Position numbers and translations under genes: made by a program. A stretch of 64,000 bases of DNA from Micromonospora profundi (GTDB taxonomy: Bacteria > Actinomycetota > Actinomycetes > Mycobacteriales > Micromonosporaceae), in the NCBI RefSeq assembly GCF_011927785.1, contig NZ_JAATJK010000001.1, positions 6,202,501 to 6,266,500 of the forward strand, given 5' to 3'. The notes beneath the pieces are model-generated. The model was not told the DNA's origin. It did no database searches and saw nothing but the letters and a program-made list of their open reading frames with translations. This document shows positions 1 through 10,763 of the stretch, one piece after another; the first letter of the stretch is position 1; each line of letters begins with the position of its first letter.

Positions 1-2926
<2,926 letters not shown>

Positions 2927-3007
2927 TAAGCTGCTACGCGTCCACTGTGCAACTCTAGACAAACGAACAAGCCCCGGTTGTGTGGTGTTGTTTGATATGT
3001 CTATAGA

Positions 3008-3124
3008 GTTACGGCGGTCATGGCGGAGGGGAAACGCCCGGTTACATTCCGAACCCGGAAGCTAAGCCCTCCAGCGCCGATGGTACTGCACTCGTGAGGG
3101 TGTGGGAGAGTAGGACACCGCCGG
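3008..3124 (+). rRNA. rrf: 5S ribosomal RNA
   Basis: 117-nt 5S rRNA. It begins GTTACGGCGGTCATGG and ends GACACCGCCGGAC, whose ends pair to form helix I, and contains the conserved loop segment ATTCCGAACCCGGAAG and the GGGAGAGTAGG segment. It lies 81 nt after the 23S gene and directly before a strong terminator hairpin, so it is the last gene of the rRNA operon. Confidence 0.97.
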
Positions 3125-3134
3125 ACAATCTTTC

Positions 3135-3170
3135 CGTCAGGGCCACCCCAGTAATGGGGTGGCCCTGACG
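3135..3170 (+). terminator. rRNA operon terminator
   Basis: Perfect 16-bp stem (3135-3150 with 3155-3170) closing a 4-nt GTAA loop, followed by TGTTT. It starts 10 nt after the 5S rRNA, as expected for a factor-independent terminator of the rRNA operon. It also separates the operon from the convergent VOC gene. Confidence 0.93.
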
Positions 3171-3217
3171 TGTTTCTCCACAACGAAGAATGCAGTGGCC
3201 AGGCCGCGAGCCTGCCG

Positions 3218-3616
3218 CTATGCGGGGAACTCCTCGAACATGACCTCGTAGCCGTCGGGGTCCAGGCCGTAGAAGATACGCGCCCACCCGACGTCCTCCG
3301 GTTCGAGCGTCACCGGCAGACCTTCGCGCCTCCACAGCGCGTACGTCGCATCGAGGTCGGCGGCTGGTACGACGAGCACGAAGCCGAGTCCAGGCGGCCC
3401 TGATCTGGTCTGGCTCTCGCGTTCGGCGTTGTGATAGCCGTGCTTGTCGACGTGCGACAGGATCAGCCAGGTGTGACCGAAGGTCAGGTAGCGCAGGTTT
3501 GCCTGCTGCGGCTGAGGAAGGTGCCGGAAGCCGATCTGTCGGTAGAGGTCGAACGATCTGTCGAGGTCGCGGACCCGCAGGCCCACCTTGAGCTGTCTGG
3601 CCGCCATGCCGACCAT
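3218..3616 (-). CDS. VOC family (glyoxalase/bleomycin-resistance fold) protein
   Basis: 132-residue protein made of a single vicinal-oxygen-chelate domain covering nearly the whole chain. The two beta-alpha-beta-beta-beta halves start near VGLRVRDLDRSFDLY (about residue 11) and LGFVLVVPAADLDATYALW (about residue 77). The C-terminus DPDGYEVMFEE carries the typical metal-ligand glutamate position. Single-domain members usually dimerise and may be metal-dependent isomerases, dioxygenases or antibiotic-binding proteins; the substrate cannot be told here. The ATG at 3616 has GAGG 8 nt upstream; a second ATG at 3607 is possible. It lies downstream of the VanW-family gene on the same strand, separated by a small hairpin, and converges on the rRNA terminator. 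Confidence 0.85.
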   Translation of the reverse strand: MVGMAARQLKVGLRVRDLDRSFDLYRQIGFRHLPQPQQANLRYLTFGHTWLILSHVDKHGYHNAERESQTRSGPPGLGFVLVVPAADLDATYALWRREGLPVTLEPEDVGWARIFYGLDPDGYEVMFEEFPA

Positions 3617-3643
3617 GCTACGAACCTCGAATACGGAAGCGGC

Positions 3644-3667
3644 GCCCGCTCCACTGTGGGAGCGGGC
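3644..3667 (-). terminator. small hairpin between the VanW-family and VOC genes
   Basis: A 9-bp GC-rich stem (3644-3652 with 3659-3667) with a 6-nt loop lies just after the VanW-family stop codon on the minus strand, before the VOC start. There is no U-tract, so termination is only a possibility. Confidence 0.4.
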
Positions 3668-3686
3668 ACCGCCCGGGACAGCTGAC

Positions 3687-5513
3687 TCAGGAGGGCTTCG
3701 GCCCGCAGACGTAGCGGGGCTCGGCGTCGTAGCGCCAGGTGAACTTCTCCCGCTTGACGACCTTGCCGTCCTTCTTGATGACCCGGAAGGCGTCCTGGGT
3801 GAAGCCGTTGATGCCGTTCGTCGCGATGCACGTCGGGCCGGGTTCCAGATGGATCAGCTTCGGTGCGGTGATGTTCCGCCGCGGCCCGTACTCCGTCTTC
3901 ACGCTGTCGTAGATCTTCGTGCTCCAGATCGACACGGTGATCGAGTTCGACGTGTACGACGTGTCGATGAGCACGCCGTGCTCGGTGTTGTTGCGGAACT
4001 TGAAGTCCAGGTTCGGCCAGAAGATTGTCGACTCGATGACCGCCGGGTATCTGTCGAACCAGTACGAGTGCGGCTTGTGCTCGACGTCCTCCAACCCGGC
4101 GTAGTAGGTGGCGTTGAACAGCGTGGTGGTGAACTGCGAGGTGCCGCCGCCCACGCCCGGCACGAGCTTGCCGTCGAGGATCACCGGCGCGTCCCGGTAG
4201 CCCTGTTTGTAGCCGCGTTCCCCGGTGTGCCCGTTCAGCGAGAACGTCTTCCCGGGAAGCACCACAGTGCCGTCCACCTTCTTGGCGATGGTGACGATGT
4301 TCTGGCTGCGCGCAGAGGCCAGGCCACCGGTGAACCGGGTGGTGAACGTGGACACCCGCTCCTTGATGCCGAGGCCGGCGAGCTTCTCCGCGGTCAGCTC
4401 CGGCGGTGTCTCCTTCACCTCGCCGGTCACCTCGCGCCCGTCGGTCTTCGGCAGCACGGCCAGCAGGTCGCGGCCCAGGGCTGCGCTGTCCAGTTGCTGG
4501 CCGGCTCGGCCTTCGGTGACCTTGGGTTTTCCGCCGGCGATGGTCATCGTCGCGTCCTTCGGCGGCACCTCGATCGCGTTCAGGCTGTCGCCGAGGGCTG
4601 CGCGCAGTCGCTTCACGTCCACCGACGGCGTGAGTTTGCCGGCACCGTCAGCGGTGAACCGTAGGCTCTTCGCGATGGCGGCGGGCGGTACCTTCACCGA
4701 GCCCTTGTCGGTGCGCAGCGTGACCGGCGCGGCGACGGCCGGCTTCGCCAGCTCGGTGACCAGCCGGTCCAACTCCTCGGCGGTGGTCGCGGGCTGGCTC
4801 TCCACGAGCGGCACGGTGACCGGGGTGCCGGCCAGCCAGCCAGCGCGGACGGCGTCGGCGGAACGCTCCGGGTCGAACGCCAGCCCCGGCTTCGGCTGCA
4901 CCACCTTCGGCGTGGTGCCCTGATAGGTGATGGCCGGCTTGGTCATGGGGCGAGCCTGGTCGCCGAGCACCTTACGGAGTGCGGCGTCCAACCGGTCGGT
5001 GTCGACGGTGACCACCGGGTCGACGGTGCGGGAGCCGACCAGGCGGCTGACCGGGTGCGCGTCGGCTTCGGCCGCCGCCGCCACTGTCGCCGCGACGTCG
5101 ACTGTCAACCCCACGTCGGCAGGATTGATCTCGGCGGTGCGCTCGCCGACGGTGACCTTCAGCGGCGCGGCGAGGGCCGCCGCACGCCGGTCCAACTCGG
5201 CCCGCAGCTCCCGGTCCGCGGCGGTGAGGCTCCGTCCGCCCAGCTCGGTGCCGAGCACGCTTGTGCCCCGCGGTACGTCCCCGGCGTATGCCCAGGCGCC
5301 GGCGCCCGCCACTGCCGCGAGCACGCCACCGGTGACGCCGGCCGCGAGCAGCATCCGTGCCCGCCGGGGTCGGCGCCCAGCGTCCACCGGCTGCTCAGCA
5401 GCAGGGGCAGGCGGTGTGACCGACTCCGACCCGTCGTCCGGCCAGGTGACCGCGGTGACCTGCACTGTGGGCCGGTCGTCGGCGGATGGACGTTTTTCGC
5501 CGTACAGCGTCAC
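3687..5513 (-). CDS. VanW family envelope protein with peptidoglycan-binding-type repeats
   Basis: About 608 residues. A short charged N-terminus is followed by one membrane segment (about residues 53-77, rich in A, G, V), so the rest is probably outside the cell. Two repeated regions follow (roughly residues 100-215 and 225-345), resembling the PG_binding_4 repeats that precede VanW domains. The VanW domain (about 385-520) is recognisable from TFSLNGHTGERGYKQGY and the GGGTSQFTTTLFNATYYAG core. VanW is a domain of unproven function, named after a gene in vancomycin-resistance clusters but widespread in non-resistant actinobacteria; a wall-related role is inferred. The GTG at 5513 is chosen because GAGG lies 5 nt upstream; an in-frame GTG at 5564 would add 17 residues. 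Confidence 0.88.
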   Translation of the reverse strand: MTLYGEKRPSADDRPTVQVTAVTWPDDGSESVTPPAPAAEQPVDAGRRPRRARMLLAAGVTGGVLAAVAGAGAWAYAGDVPRGTSVLGTELGGRSLTAADRELRAELDRRAAALAAPLKVTVGERTAEINPADVGLTVDVAATVAAAAEADAHPVSRLVGSRTVDPVVTVDTDRLDAALRKVLGDQARPMTKPAITYQGTTPKVVQPKPGLAFDPERSADAVRAGWLAGTPVTVPLVESQPATTAEELDRLVTELAKPAVAAPVTLRTDKGSVKVPPAAIAKSLRFTADGAGKLTPSVDVKRLRAALGDSLNAIEVPPKDATMTIAGGKPKVTEGRAGQQLDSAALGRDLLAVLPKTDGREVTGEVKETPPELTAEKLAGLGIKERVSTFTTRFTGGLASARSQNIVTIAKKVDGTVVLPGKTFSLNGHTGERGYKQGYRDAPVILDGKLVPGVGGGTSQFTTTLFNATYYAGLEDVEHKPHSYWFDRYPAVIESTIFWPNLDFKFRNNTEHGVLIDTSYTSNSITVSIWSTKIYDSVKTEYGPRRNITAPKLIHLEPGPTCIATNGINGFTQDAFRVIKKDGKVVKREKFTWRYDAEPRYVCGPKPS

Positions 5514-5666
5514 TACAACCTCGATCGCCAGGTGCCGCGGAAGGTCCTCCCTCCCGGAGAACACCTACGGTAGCCAATGATCAGTCGTCGTTGCCGGCTG
5601 CGACCACCCGCGTCGCCGCCGCGTGTCGCCCCGCGTGTCGCGGAACCCGGGCCGGTGGACAGCGGG

Positions 5667-6644
5667 GTGGGTGCGGGAGCCGGGGTTGGTGGGGGCGTCC
5701 CTTCGCCGCCGTGGCACGGTGATGGGGTGGACGCTGCGGAGCGGGTTCTGGCGTACGGCGGTGGCTGGTTGGACCGGGCAGGCCCGCTGCGCGCCGATCC
5801 GGCCCGACTGGAAGCGCTGCTGACCGAGCCGACCACGGTGGTGCTGCCGCTGTGGCGCGACCGCTGTCTCGTCGACGGGGACGGCCCGGTCCGGCTCACC
5901 GCGGACCGTACGTCCCTCGTCCGGGCCGCCGCCGACGAGACCGTCTTCCTGGGGCTCGACGGAGACGCCGCCGTGTTCGCAGTGGACCTCTCCGCGCTCA
6001 ACGAGCGGTCGGCCGTCGAGATGGTCGGTGCGGCACGGGCCGTCGACGTCCGGGCCCTGGTGGGGCGGCTAGACCCGGCCGAGGCGGCCGTCCAGGCGTA
6101 CGCCCGAGGGCTGCTGCACTGGCACCGACAGTCGCGGTACTGCGGCGCGTGCGGTGCGCTGGCTGTCGCCGGTGGCGGCGGACACGTCCGGACCTGCGGC
6201 GGCGCAGGCTGCGGTCGGCTGCTGTTTCCCCGTATCGAGCCGGCGGTCATCGTGCTGGTGGAGGCGCCCGGCCCGCCGGACCGTTGCCTGTTGGCCTGGC
6301 ACGCGGGCGCGCCCGAAGGGTCGTACTCGACGTTGGCCGGTTTCGTCGAGGTCGGCGAGAGCCTGGAGGACGCGGTCCGCCGGGAGATGGCCGAGGAGGC
6401 GGGCGTGACAGTCACCGACGTGACCTACCAGGGCTCGCAGGGCTGGCCGTTCTCCGCAGGCCTGATGGTGGGCTTCCGGGCCACCGCCACGTCCGAGGAG
6501 GTGCGCGTCGACGGCGTGGAGCTGCTGGAGGCGCGCTGGTTCACACGGGCGGAACTGCGGGAGCGGGTCGCGGCAGGTCGTCAGCTCGGTCGGGTGGACT
6601 CGATCGATCACCAGATGCTCGGTCAGTGGCTGACGGCAGGCTGA
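5667..6644 (+). CDS. nudC: NADH pyrophosphatase (NudC-type Nudix hydrolase)
   Basis: Nudix hydrolase that cleaves NADH/NAD+ to NMN(H) and AMP; NudC enzymes can also remove NAD caps from RNA. Features in order: an N-terminal domain, a zinc ribbon starting at YCGACG (about residue 158) with a second CGGAGC pair, the Nudix box GFVEVGES...REMAEEAGV (about 225-247), and the NudC signature SQGWPFSAGLMVGF shortly after. The family consensus is SQPWPFPxS, so P3 is replaced by G here. The start is uncertain: GTG at 5667 or 5727 fits the usual length of about 300-325 residues, and the frame is open back to 5577. The last 104 bp overlap the 3' end of the convergent flippase-like gene. Confidence 0.9.
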   Translation: MGAGAGVGGGVPSPPWHGDGVDAAERVLAYGGGWLDRAGPLRADPARLEALLTEPTTVVLPLWRDRCLVDGDGPVRLTADRTSLVRAAADETVFLGLDGDAAVFAVDLSALNERSAVEMVGAARAVDVRALVGRLDPAEAAVQAYARGLLHWHRQSRYCGACGALAVAGGGGHVRTCGGAGCGRLLFPRIEPAVIVLVEAPGPPDRCLLAWHAGAPEGSYSTLAGFVEVGESLEDAVRREMAEEAGVTVTDVTYQGSQGWPFSAGLMVGFRATATSEEVRVDGVELLEARWFTRAELRERVAAGRQLGRVDSIDHQMLGQWLTAG

Positions 6645-7818
6645 GGATCATCACGAGCGCGGTCGCCGCGGCGGTGGCGAGCGCACACCACATGATTCCC
6701 TCGAGCGTGCGTGGCGCGACGGCCATGGTCAGGAAGGCCAGGACACCCGCGGCCACCCAGAGCGGCGCGGAGGGCCAGCGTGCTCCCGCCGCGATCTTCG
6801 CGTTGACGGCCGCGAACACCAGCGCGTAGAGCGCACCGGTGGCGGCGAAGAACGGGGCGTACTCACCCAGGGACGCGTAGTCCTCGCCGCCCACGAGCCG
6901 GAACGCGAAGCCGCCGGCCAGGGCCGAGGCGGCGACGAGCACGGCACCGCAGCCGGCGACGATCGCGAGCACGACAGTGCGGACCCGGTTGTCTCCCACG
7001 GCCAAGCGGGGCAGTGCCAGCACCACGATCACCTGAGGTGCCCACAGCGCACCCTTGGTGAGCACGGTTCCGACGGCGTACGCCCCGGAGTCGGCAGGCG
7101 ACAGCAGTTGGCGGGCGAAGATCAGGTCGGCGTACGACACGGCGAGCATGGCAAGCGCGGCCGTGCCTGCACTCGTCACCTGCCGGATGCGCAGGGCGCC
7201 CACGGCGCTGTCCCCGTCCGAGGTGGCCTGCCGTACCGGTCGGGCGACCCACGCCAACACGGGCAGCACCAGGTACGAGGTCACCATGCCGGCCACGAGG
7301 GTGTCGACGACATCGGCGCCGAGGACGAGCGCGACGATCATGCCGCCGTACCTGCCGACCGCGACCAGCCCCATCGCCCACGCGAGGCGGAGGAAGCGCT
7401 GGTCACCCTGCAACTCGCCGAGCCATCGGGCGGCCAGGACGACCGCGACGGTGGTGGCGGCGACGAGCACCGCGACCGTCCACGACAGCCGCAGCGCGGT
7501 AATCATCAGCGGCGTGGCCACGACGACGGCACCACCGGCGACGGCCGTGGTGACGAGGGAGACCCGGCTGGTCGATGCGCCCGGGTGCCGGGCCCGGTGC
7601 ACGGCGATCGCCATCTGCAGGCCCACACCTGCGACGCCGGCTATCGCGACGAGGGCCAGCACGGTGGCCAGCACACTCAACTCCTCGACCGCCAGGCGCC
7701 GGGCGCCGAGCATCGGGAGCAGGTAGGCAAGTCCGTTCGTCACCATCGCGGCGACCGCCACCGCCGCGCCCGCCGCTCCCATGCGGCCCGCGCCAGGACC
7801 AGCCGTCGTCTCTGTCAT
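6541..7818 (-). CDS. polysaccharide flippase-like multi-spanning membrane protein
   Basis: 425 residues with about 12 hydrophobic helices and a short polar C-terminal tail (about 400-425, rich in D, R, P). The pattern of paired helices and LIFARQLLSPADSGAYAVGTVLTKGALW in the middle resembles Wzx/MurJ-like members of the MOP flippase superfamily, which move lipid-linked sugars across the membrane. It sits next to, and divergent from, a run of glycosyltransferase genes, which supports a role in exporting an envelope glycan precursor; this is inferred. The 3' end overlaps the convergent nudC by 104 bp. A 163-bp gap to the divergent gene at 7982 should hold promoters for both. Confidence 0.75.
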   Translation of the reverse strand: MTETTAGPGAGRMGAAGAAVAVAAMVTNGLAYLLPMLGARRLAVEELSVLATVLALVAIAGVAGVGLQMAIAVHRARHPGASTSRVSLVTTAVAGGAVVVATPLMITALRLSWTVAVLVAATTVAVVLAARWLGELQGDQRFLRLAWAMGLVAVGRYGGMIVALVLGADVVDTLVAGMVTSYLVLPVLAWVARPVRQATSDGDSAVGALRIRQVTSAGTAALAMLAVSYADLIFARQLLSPADSGAYAVGTVLTKGALWAPQVIVVLALPRLAVGDNRVRTVVLAIVAGCGAVLVAASALAGGFAFRLVGGEDYASLGEYAPFFAATGALYALVFAAVNAKIAAGARWPSAPLWVAAGVLAFLTMAVAPRTLEGIMWCALATAAATALVMILSLPSATDRASGDRSSPPDRADDLPRPAPAVPPV

Positions 7819-7981
7819 CGCGCCTCATGTCGGTTCGCCGGGGGAACGGGTTCGTCCCGAGCCTCGCGTCGTCGCGGCAGCTCGTCGAGTTGTCTGGCAA
7901 GCTACCGTCCGCGCTTCCCTCTGCCTAGAGTGCTGTCCGGAGTCCCGGGAGCGATGTCGGGCCCGAGTCCGGTCCAGGTCC

Positions 7982-9721
7982 ATGGGGGTTCGTGTGCGTC
8001 GACCGTCACCGGAGTTACGCCCGGTGCTGCTGCGGGCTGCCGTCGTACTCCGTCGGTGGTGGCCGGAGATGGCGCTCGGGTTCGGCGTGGTCATCGCGAT
8101 TCTCGGTCCGGTGCTCCGCCGCGGTTTCGTCCTCCGGTACGACCTGGTGTTCGTGCCCGACCCGCCCTTCGGCGCGATGGTCTGGGGCAGCGGGTCCGAG
8201 CTGCCCCGTGCGGTGCCCAGCGAACTGCTCGCGGTCGGCTTGGCCCAGCTGGTCCCCGCTGACGTGGCTGAGAAGCTGCTTCTCGGGGGCTGCCTCGCCC
8301 TGGCGGCGGTGGGTGCCGCCCGACTGGCTCCCGTGAGCCACCCGGTGGCGCGGATCGCCGCCGGGCTCGCATACGTCTGGAACCCCTGGGTGTACGGGCG
8401 ACTGCACCTCGGCCAGTGGGCGGTCATCGCGGGCTACGCCGCGTTGCCGTGGGCGTTCTCCTGGGTGCTCGGAGTGCTGCGCCCGCCGCCGGACGGCTTC
8501 GGTCCGCGGCGGCGCTCCGCCGTGGCCGGTGGGCTCACTGTGGTGCTGGGCGGTCCGGCGATGGTGTTGGCGGCGGTGCTCGCCTGCGCTCCGGCGCTGG
8601 CCCTGGCGCGGCCATGGCGGGCGGTGGTCGCGGGCGCGGCGACACTGGTGGGCCTGACCGCACCGTGGTGGCTGGCGCTGGTGAACCGTGGTGGCGCCGT
8701 CGGTCTCGACGAGCGGGGCGTCGCCGCCTTCGCCGTCCGCCCGGACACGCCGCTGGGGGCGCTCGGCAGCGTCGGCACGCTCGGCGGCATCTGGAGTCGG
8801 CATGCCGTACCTCCCGGTCGGGACCAGTGGCTGGTCGCGCTGCTCGCGCTGGCCCTCGCCGGCGCGGCCCTCTGGGGGTACGTGCTGACCCGTCGTCGTT
8901 GGCCGTCGGCGGCCTGGTGGGGCCTGCTCGTCGGCGCGGTGCTGGGCACCGTGATCGCCGTGGCACCGGCCTGGCCTGCCGGTTTGCAGGGGATGGTCGC
9001 GCTGGTCGAGCACGTTCCCCTCGCCGGCGCGGTCCGGGACGGCACCCGGTTGCTCGCCCCGCTGGCGTTGGTGCAGGCGGTGGGGCTCGGGATGCTGGCG
9101 GAGTCGCTGGCGACGGCGGGTGCCCGGGCGTGGGCGCCGCTGGTGGTGGTCGCTCCGCTGGTGCTCCTGCCCGGTCTGGCGTGGGGTCTCGGTGGTCAGC
9201 TCGACACGGTCCGGTATCCGAAGGAGTGGTCGGCGGTGCGCGCCGACGTGAACGGCGATCCGGCTGGAGGCAGCCTCGTCTCGTTGCCCTGGTCCTCGTT
9301 CCGGGCTTATCGGTGGGCGGGCAACGTGCCCGTGCTCGATCCGGCGTCGCGTGCGTTCCAGCGGCCGGTGATCGGGGACCAGGACGTGTTGGTCGGGCGG
9401 GACCGGATTCGAGGGGAGAGCCGTGAGGCCGATCGGGTGGCGGCGGCGTTGGCAGCGCCCGGCGATCCCGGGCCGGCCCTCCGTCGGCTCGGTGTGCGGT
9501 ACGTACTCATTCAAACCGATCAACCCGACGGTGCCCAGGTCGAAGCCCGCTTCGCGAACGCCGAGGTGGTGCGGCGGGACGGAGCGTTGACCCTGTTACG
9601 CCTGCCTGGTGCCGATTTCGTCGAGTCGACCGGACGTGTCGGGATAGTTCCACTCTTGGGCTATTCGGTACTCGGGGCCACCTTGTTGATCACCCTTTTG
9701 CACCGGCCCCAACGGGCGTGA
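7982..9721 (+). CDS. GT-C-like multi-spanning membrane protein of the arabinan locus
   Basis: 579 residues. About 11-12 hydrophobic helices occupy residues 15-430, followed by a soluble segment of about 120 residues and a final helix near the C-terminus (GIVPLLGYSVLGATLLITLL). The first extracytoplasmic loop holds RYDLVFVPDPPFG, with acidic residues where GT-C glycosyltransferases usually place catalytic Asp/Glu. Size, topology and position match the membrane protein encoded near aftD in mycobacteria (Rv0226c-type); that equivalence is inferred. ATG 7982 is chosen because the upstream 67 codons of open frame are basic, low complexity, and overlap the promoter region shared with the flippase. 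It is the first gene of a run on this strand. Confidence 0.7.
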   Translation: MGVRVRRPSPELRPVLLRAAVVLRRWWPEMALGFGVVIAILGPVLRRGFVLRYDLVFVPDPPFGAMVWGSGSELPRAVPSELLAVGLAQLVPADVAEKLLLGGCLALAAVGAARLAPVSHPVARIAAGLAYVWNPWVYGRLHLGQWAVIAGYAALPWAFSWVLGVLRPPPDGFGPRRRSAVAGGLTVVLGGPAMVLAAVLACAPALALARPWRAVVAGAATLVGLTAPWWLALVNRGGAVGLDERGVAAFAVRPDTPLGALGSVGTLGGIWSRHAVPPGRDQWLVALLALALAGAALWGYVLTRRRWPSAAWWGLLVGAVLGTVIAVAPAWPAGLQGMVALVEHVPLAGAVRDGTRLLAPLALVQAVGLGMLAESLATAGARAWAPLVVVAPLVLLPGLAWGLGGQLDTVRYPKEWSAVRADVNGDPAGGSLVSLPWSSFRAYRWAGNVPVLDPASRAFQRPVIGDQDVLVGRDRIRGESREADRVAAALAAPGDPGPALRRLGVRYVLIQTDQPDGAQVEARFANAEVVRRDGALTLLRLPGADFVESTGRVGIVPLLGYSVLGATLLITLLHRPQRA

Positions 9722-9761
9722 CGCATGTTACTCTTCGGTACCTTTTCCGAAGGGATCATCG

Positions 9762-9923
9762 ATGAAGGCATCCTTCAACCCCCTCCTGACCGCGGTTGTC
9801 GCCGCGGCGGTGGGTGCCGTGCTCGGAATCCTGGCCGTCTCGATCGGGACGTCCACCATCGTCAACACCAACAGCAAGCCTGCGAACGTGGAGCAGCCCA
9901 TCATCGTGTACGGCGAGCGTTGA
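9762..9923 (+). CDS. small DUF2613-type single-span protein
   Basis: 53-residue protein (MKASFNPLLTAVVAA...). A hydrophobic helix spans about residues 6-30, followed by a short polar tail ending QPIIVYGER. It matches the actinobacterial small secreted/membrane family DUF2613, whose M. tuberculosis member Rv0236A lies beside aftD. Here it also lies in the AftD locus, between the GT-C-like gene (40 bp upstream) and the GT2 gene (9 bp downstream). The conserved pairing suggests an accessory role for a membrane glycosyltransferase, but no function is established. Translation runs cleanly from ATG 9762 to TGA 9921-9923. Confidence 0.82.
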   Translation: MKASFNPLLTAVVAAAVGAVLGILAVSIGTSTIVNTNSKPANVEQPIIVYGER

Positions 9924-9932
9924 CGGCCCTCC

Positions 9933-10763
9933 ATGGAGGTCTCTCCTCCTGACGTGTCGTCAGATGTGGTCGTACTCGACGTCGTGATTCCCGCGTTCAA
10001 TGAGGCACTCCGGCTGCCCGACACCTTGGTCCTGCTCCGGGCGGCGCTGGCCGACCTCGGTGTTCCCTGCCGGGTCACCGTGGTGGACAACGCCAGCACC
10101 GACGGCACAGGTGACGTGGTGCTGGGCGCACCGTCCGGCCCGGTCCCCGTCCGGTTGCTCTGGTGCGGTGAGCCGGGCAAGGGCTTCGCGGTGCGGACCG
10201 GTGTGCTGGCGAGTGACGCGCGCTTCGTCGGGTTCTGTGACGCCGATCTGGCCACTGCGCCGGACGCTCTCGGGCAGGTGCTGAGTCTCCTGACCGAGGG
10301 CGCCGACGCGGTGGTCGGGTCGCGGGCTCACCCCGAGTCGGTCGTCCAGGAGCGGCACAGCCTGCTCCGACGGTGGGGCGCAGTGGCGTTCCGAGGTGCC
10401 GTCCGGCAGGTGGTGCACGGCGTCAGTGAGACGCAGTGCGGGTTCAAGTTCTTCCGCAACGATGTCGCTCGGCGGGCGTTCGCACCACTTCGGTGCGGTG
10501 GGTTCGCCTTCGACGTCGAGGTGCTGGGCCGCGCCCAGCGGGCCGGTGCCCGGCTCGTGGAGGTCCCCGTGCACTGGGTGGACGTGCCCGGCTCACGCTT
10601 CTCGCCGGTCAGCCACGGATGGCAGAGCTTCGTGGACGTCGCGAAGATCCAGTGGCGGCTCCGGGGCGTCGACGTCGCCCCGCCGATGCCGATGCCGGTC
10701 GTCACCCTTCCGGTCAGCCCGGACGTCACCGGTGGCGCCGCCGCCGTTGGATTGCGGCCGTGA
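9933..10763 (+). CDS. glycosyltransferase family 2 (polyprenyl-phosphate glycosyltransferase-like)
   Basis: 276 residues, GT-A fold. The N-terminal strand DVVIPAFNEALRLP (about residues 16-29), VVDNASTDGTGDV, and the metal-binding DAD in GFCDADLATAPD (about 101-106) are classical GT2 motifs. SETQCGFKFFRNDVARRAF and FAFDVEVL match the dolichyl/polyprenyl-phosphate hexose transferases (Alg5/DPM-like), which make lipid-linked sugar donors on the cytoplasmic face. No membrane helices follow, unlike some DPM relatives. It probably supplies polyprenyl-phosphate sugars to the GT-C enzymes nearby. The stop codon overlaps the next start (GTGA), implying translational coupling to the GT4 gene. Confidence 0.88.
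   Translation: MEVSPPDVSSDVVVLDVVIPAFNEALRLPDTLVLLRAALADLGVPCRVTVVDNASTDGTGDVVLGAPSGPVPVRLLWCGEPGKGFAVRTGVLASDARFVGFCDADLATAPDALGQVLSLLTEGADAVVGSRAHPESVVQERHSLLRRWGAVAFRGAVRQVVHGVSETQCGFKFFRNDVARRAFAPLRCGGFAFDVEVLGRAQRAGARLVEVPVHWVDVPGSRFSPVSHGWQSFVDVAKIQWRLRGVDVAPPMPMPVVTLPVSPDVTGGAAAVGLRP

Noticed and set aside
3588..4664. 358-codon plus-strand frame
   Set aside because: Antisense shadow of the VanW-family gene; Arg/Val/His-rich composition with no domain.
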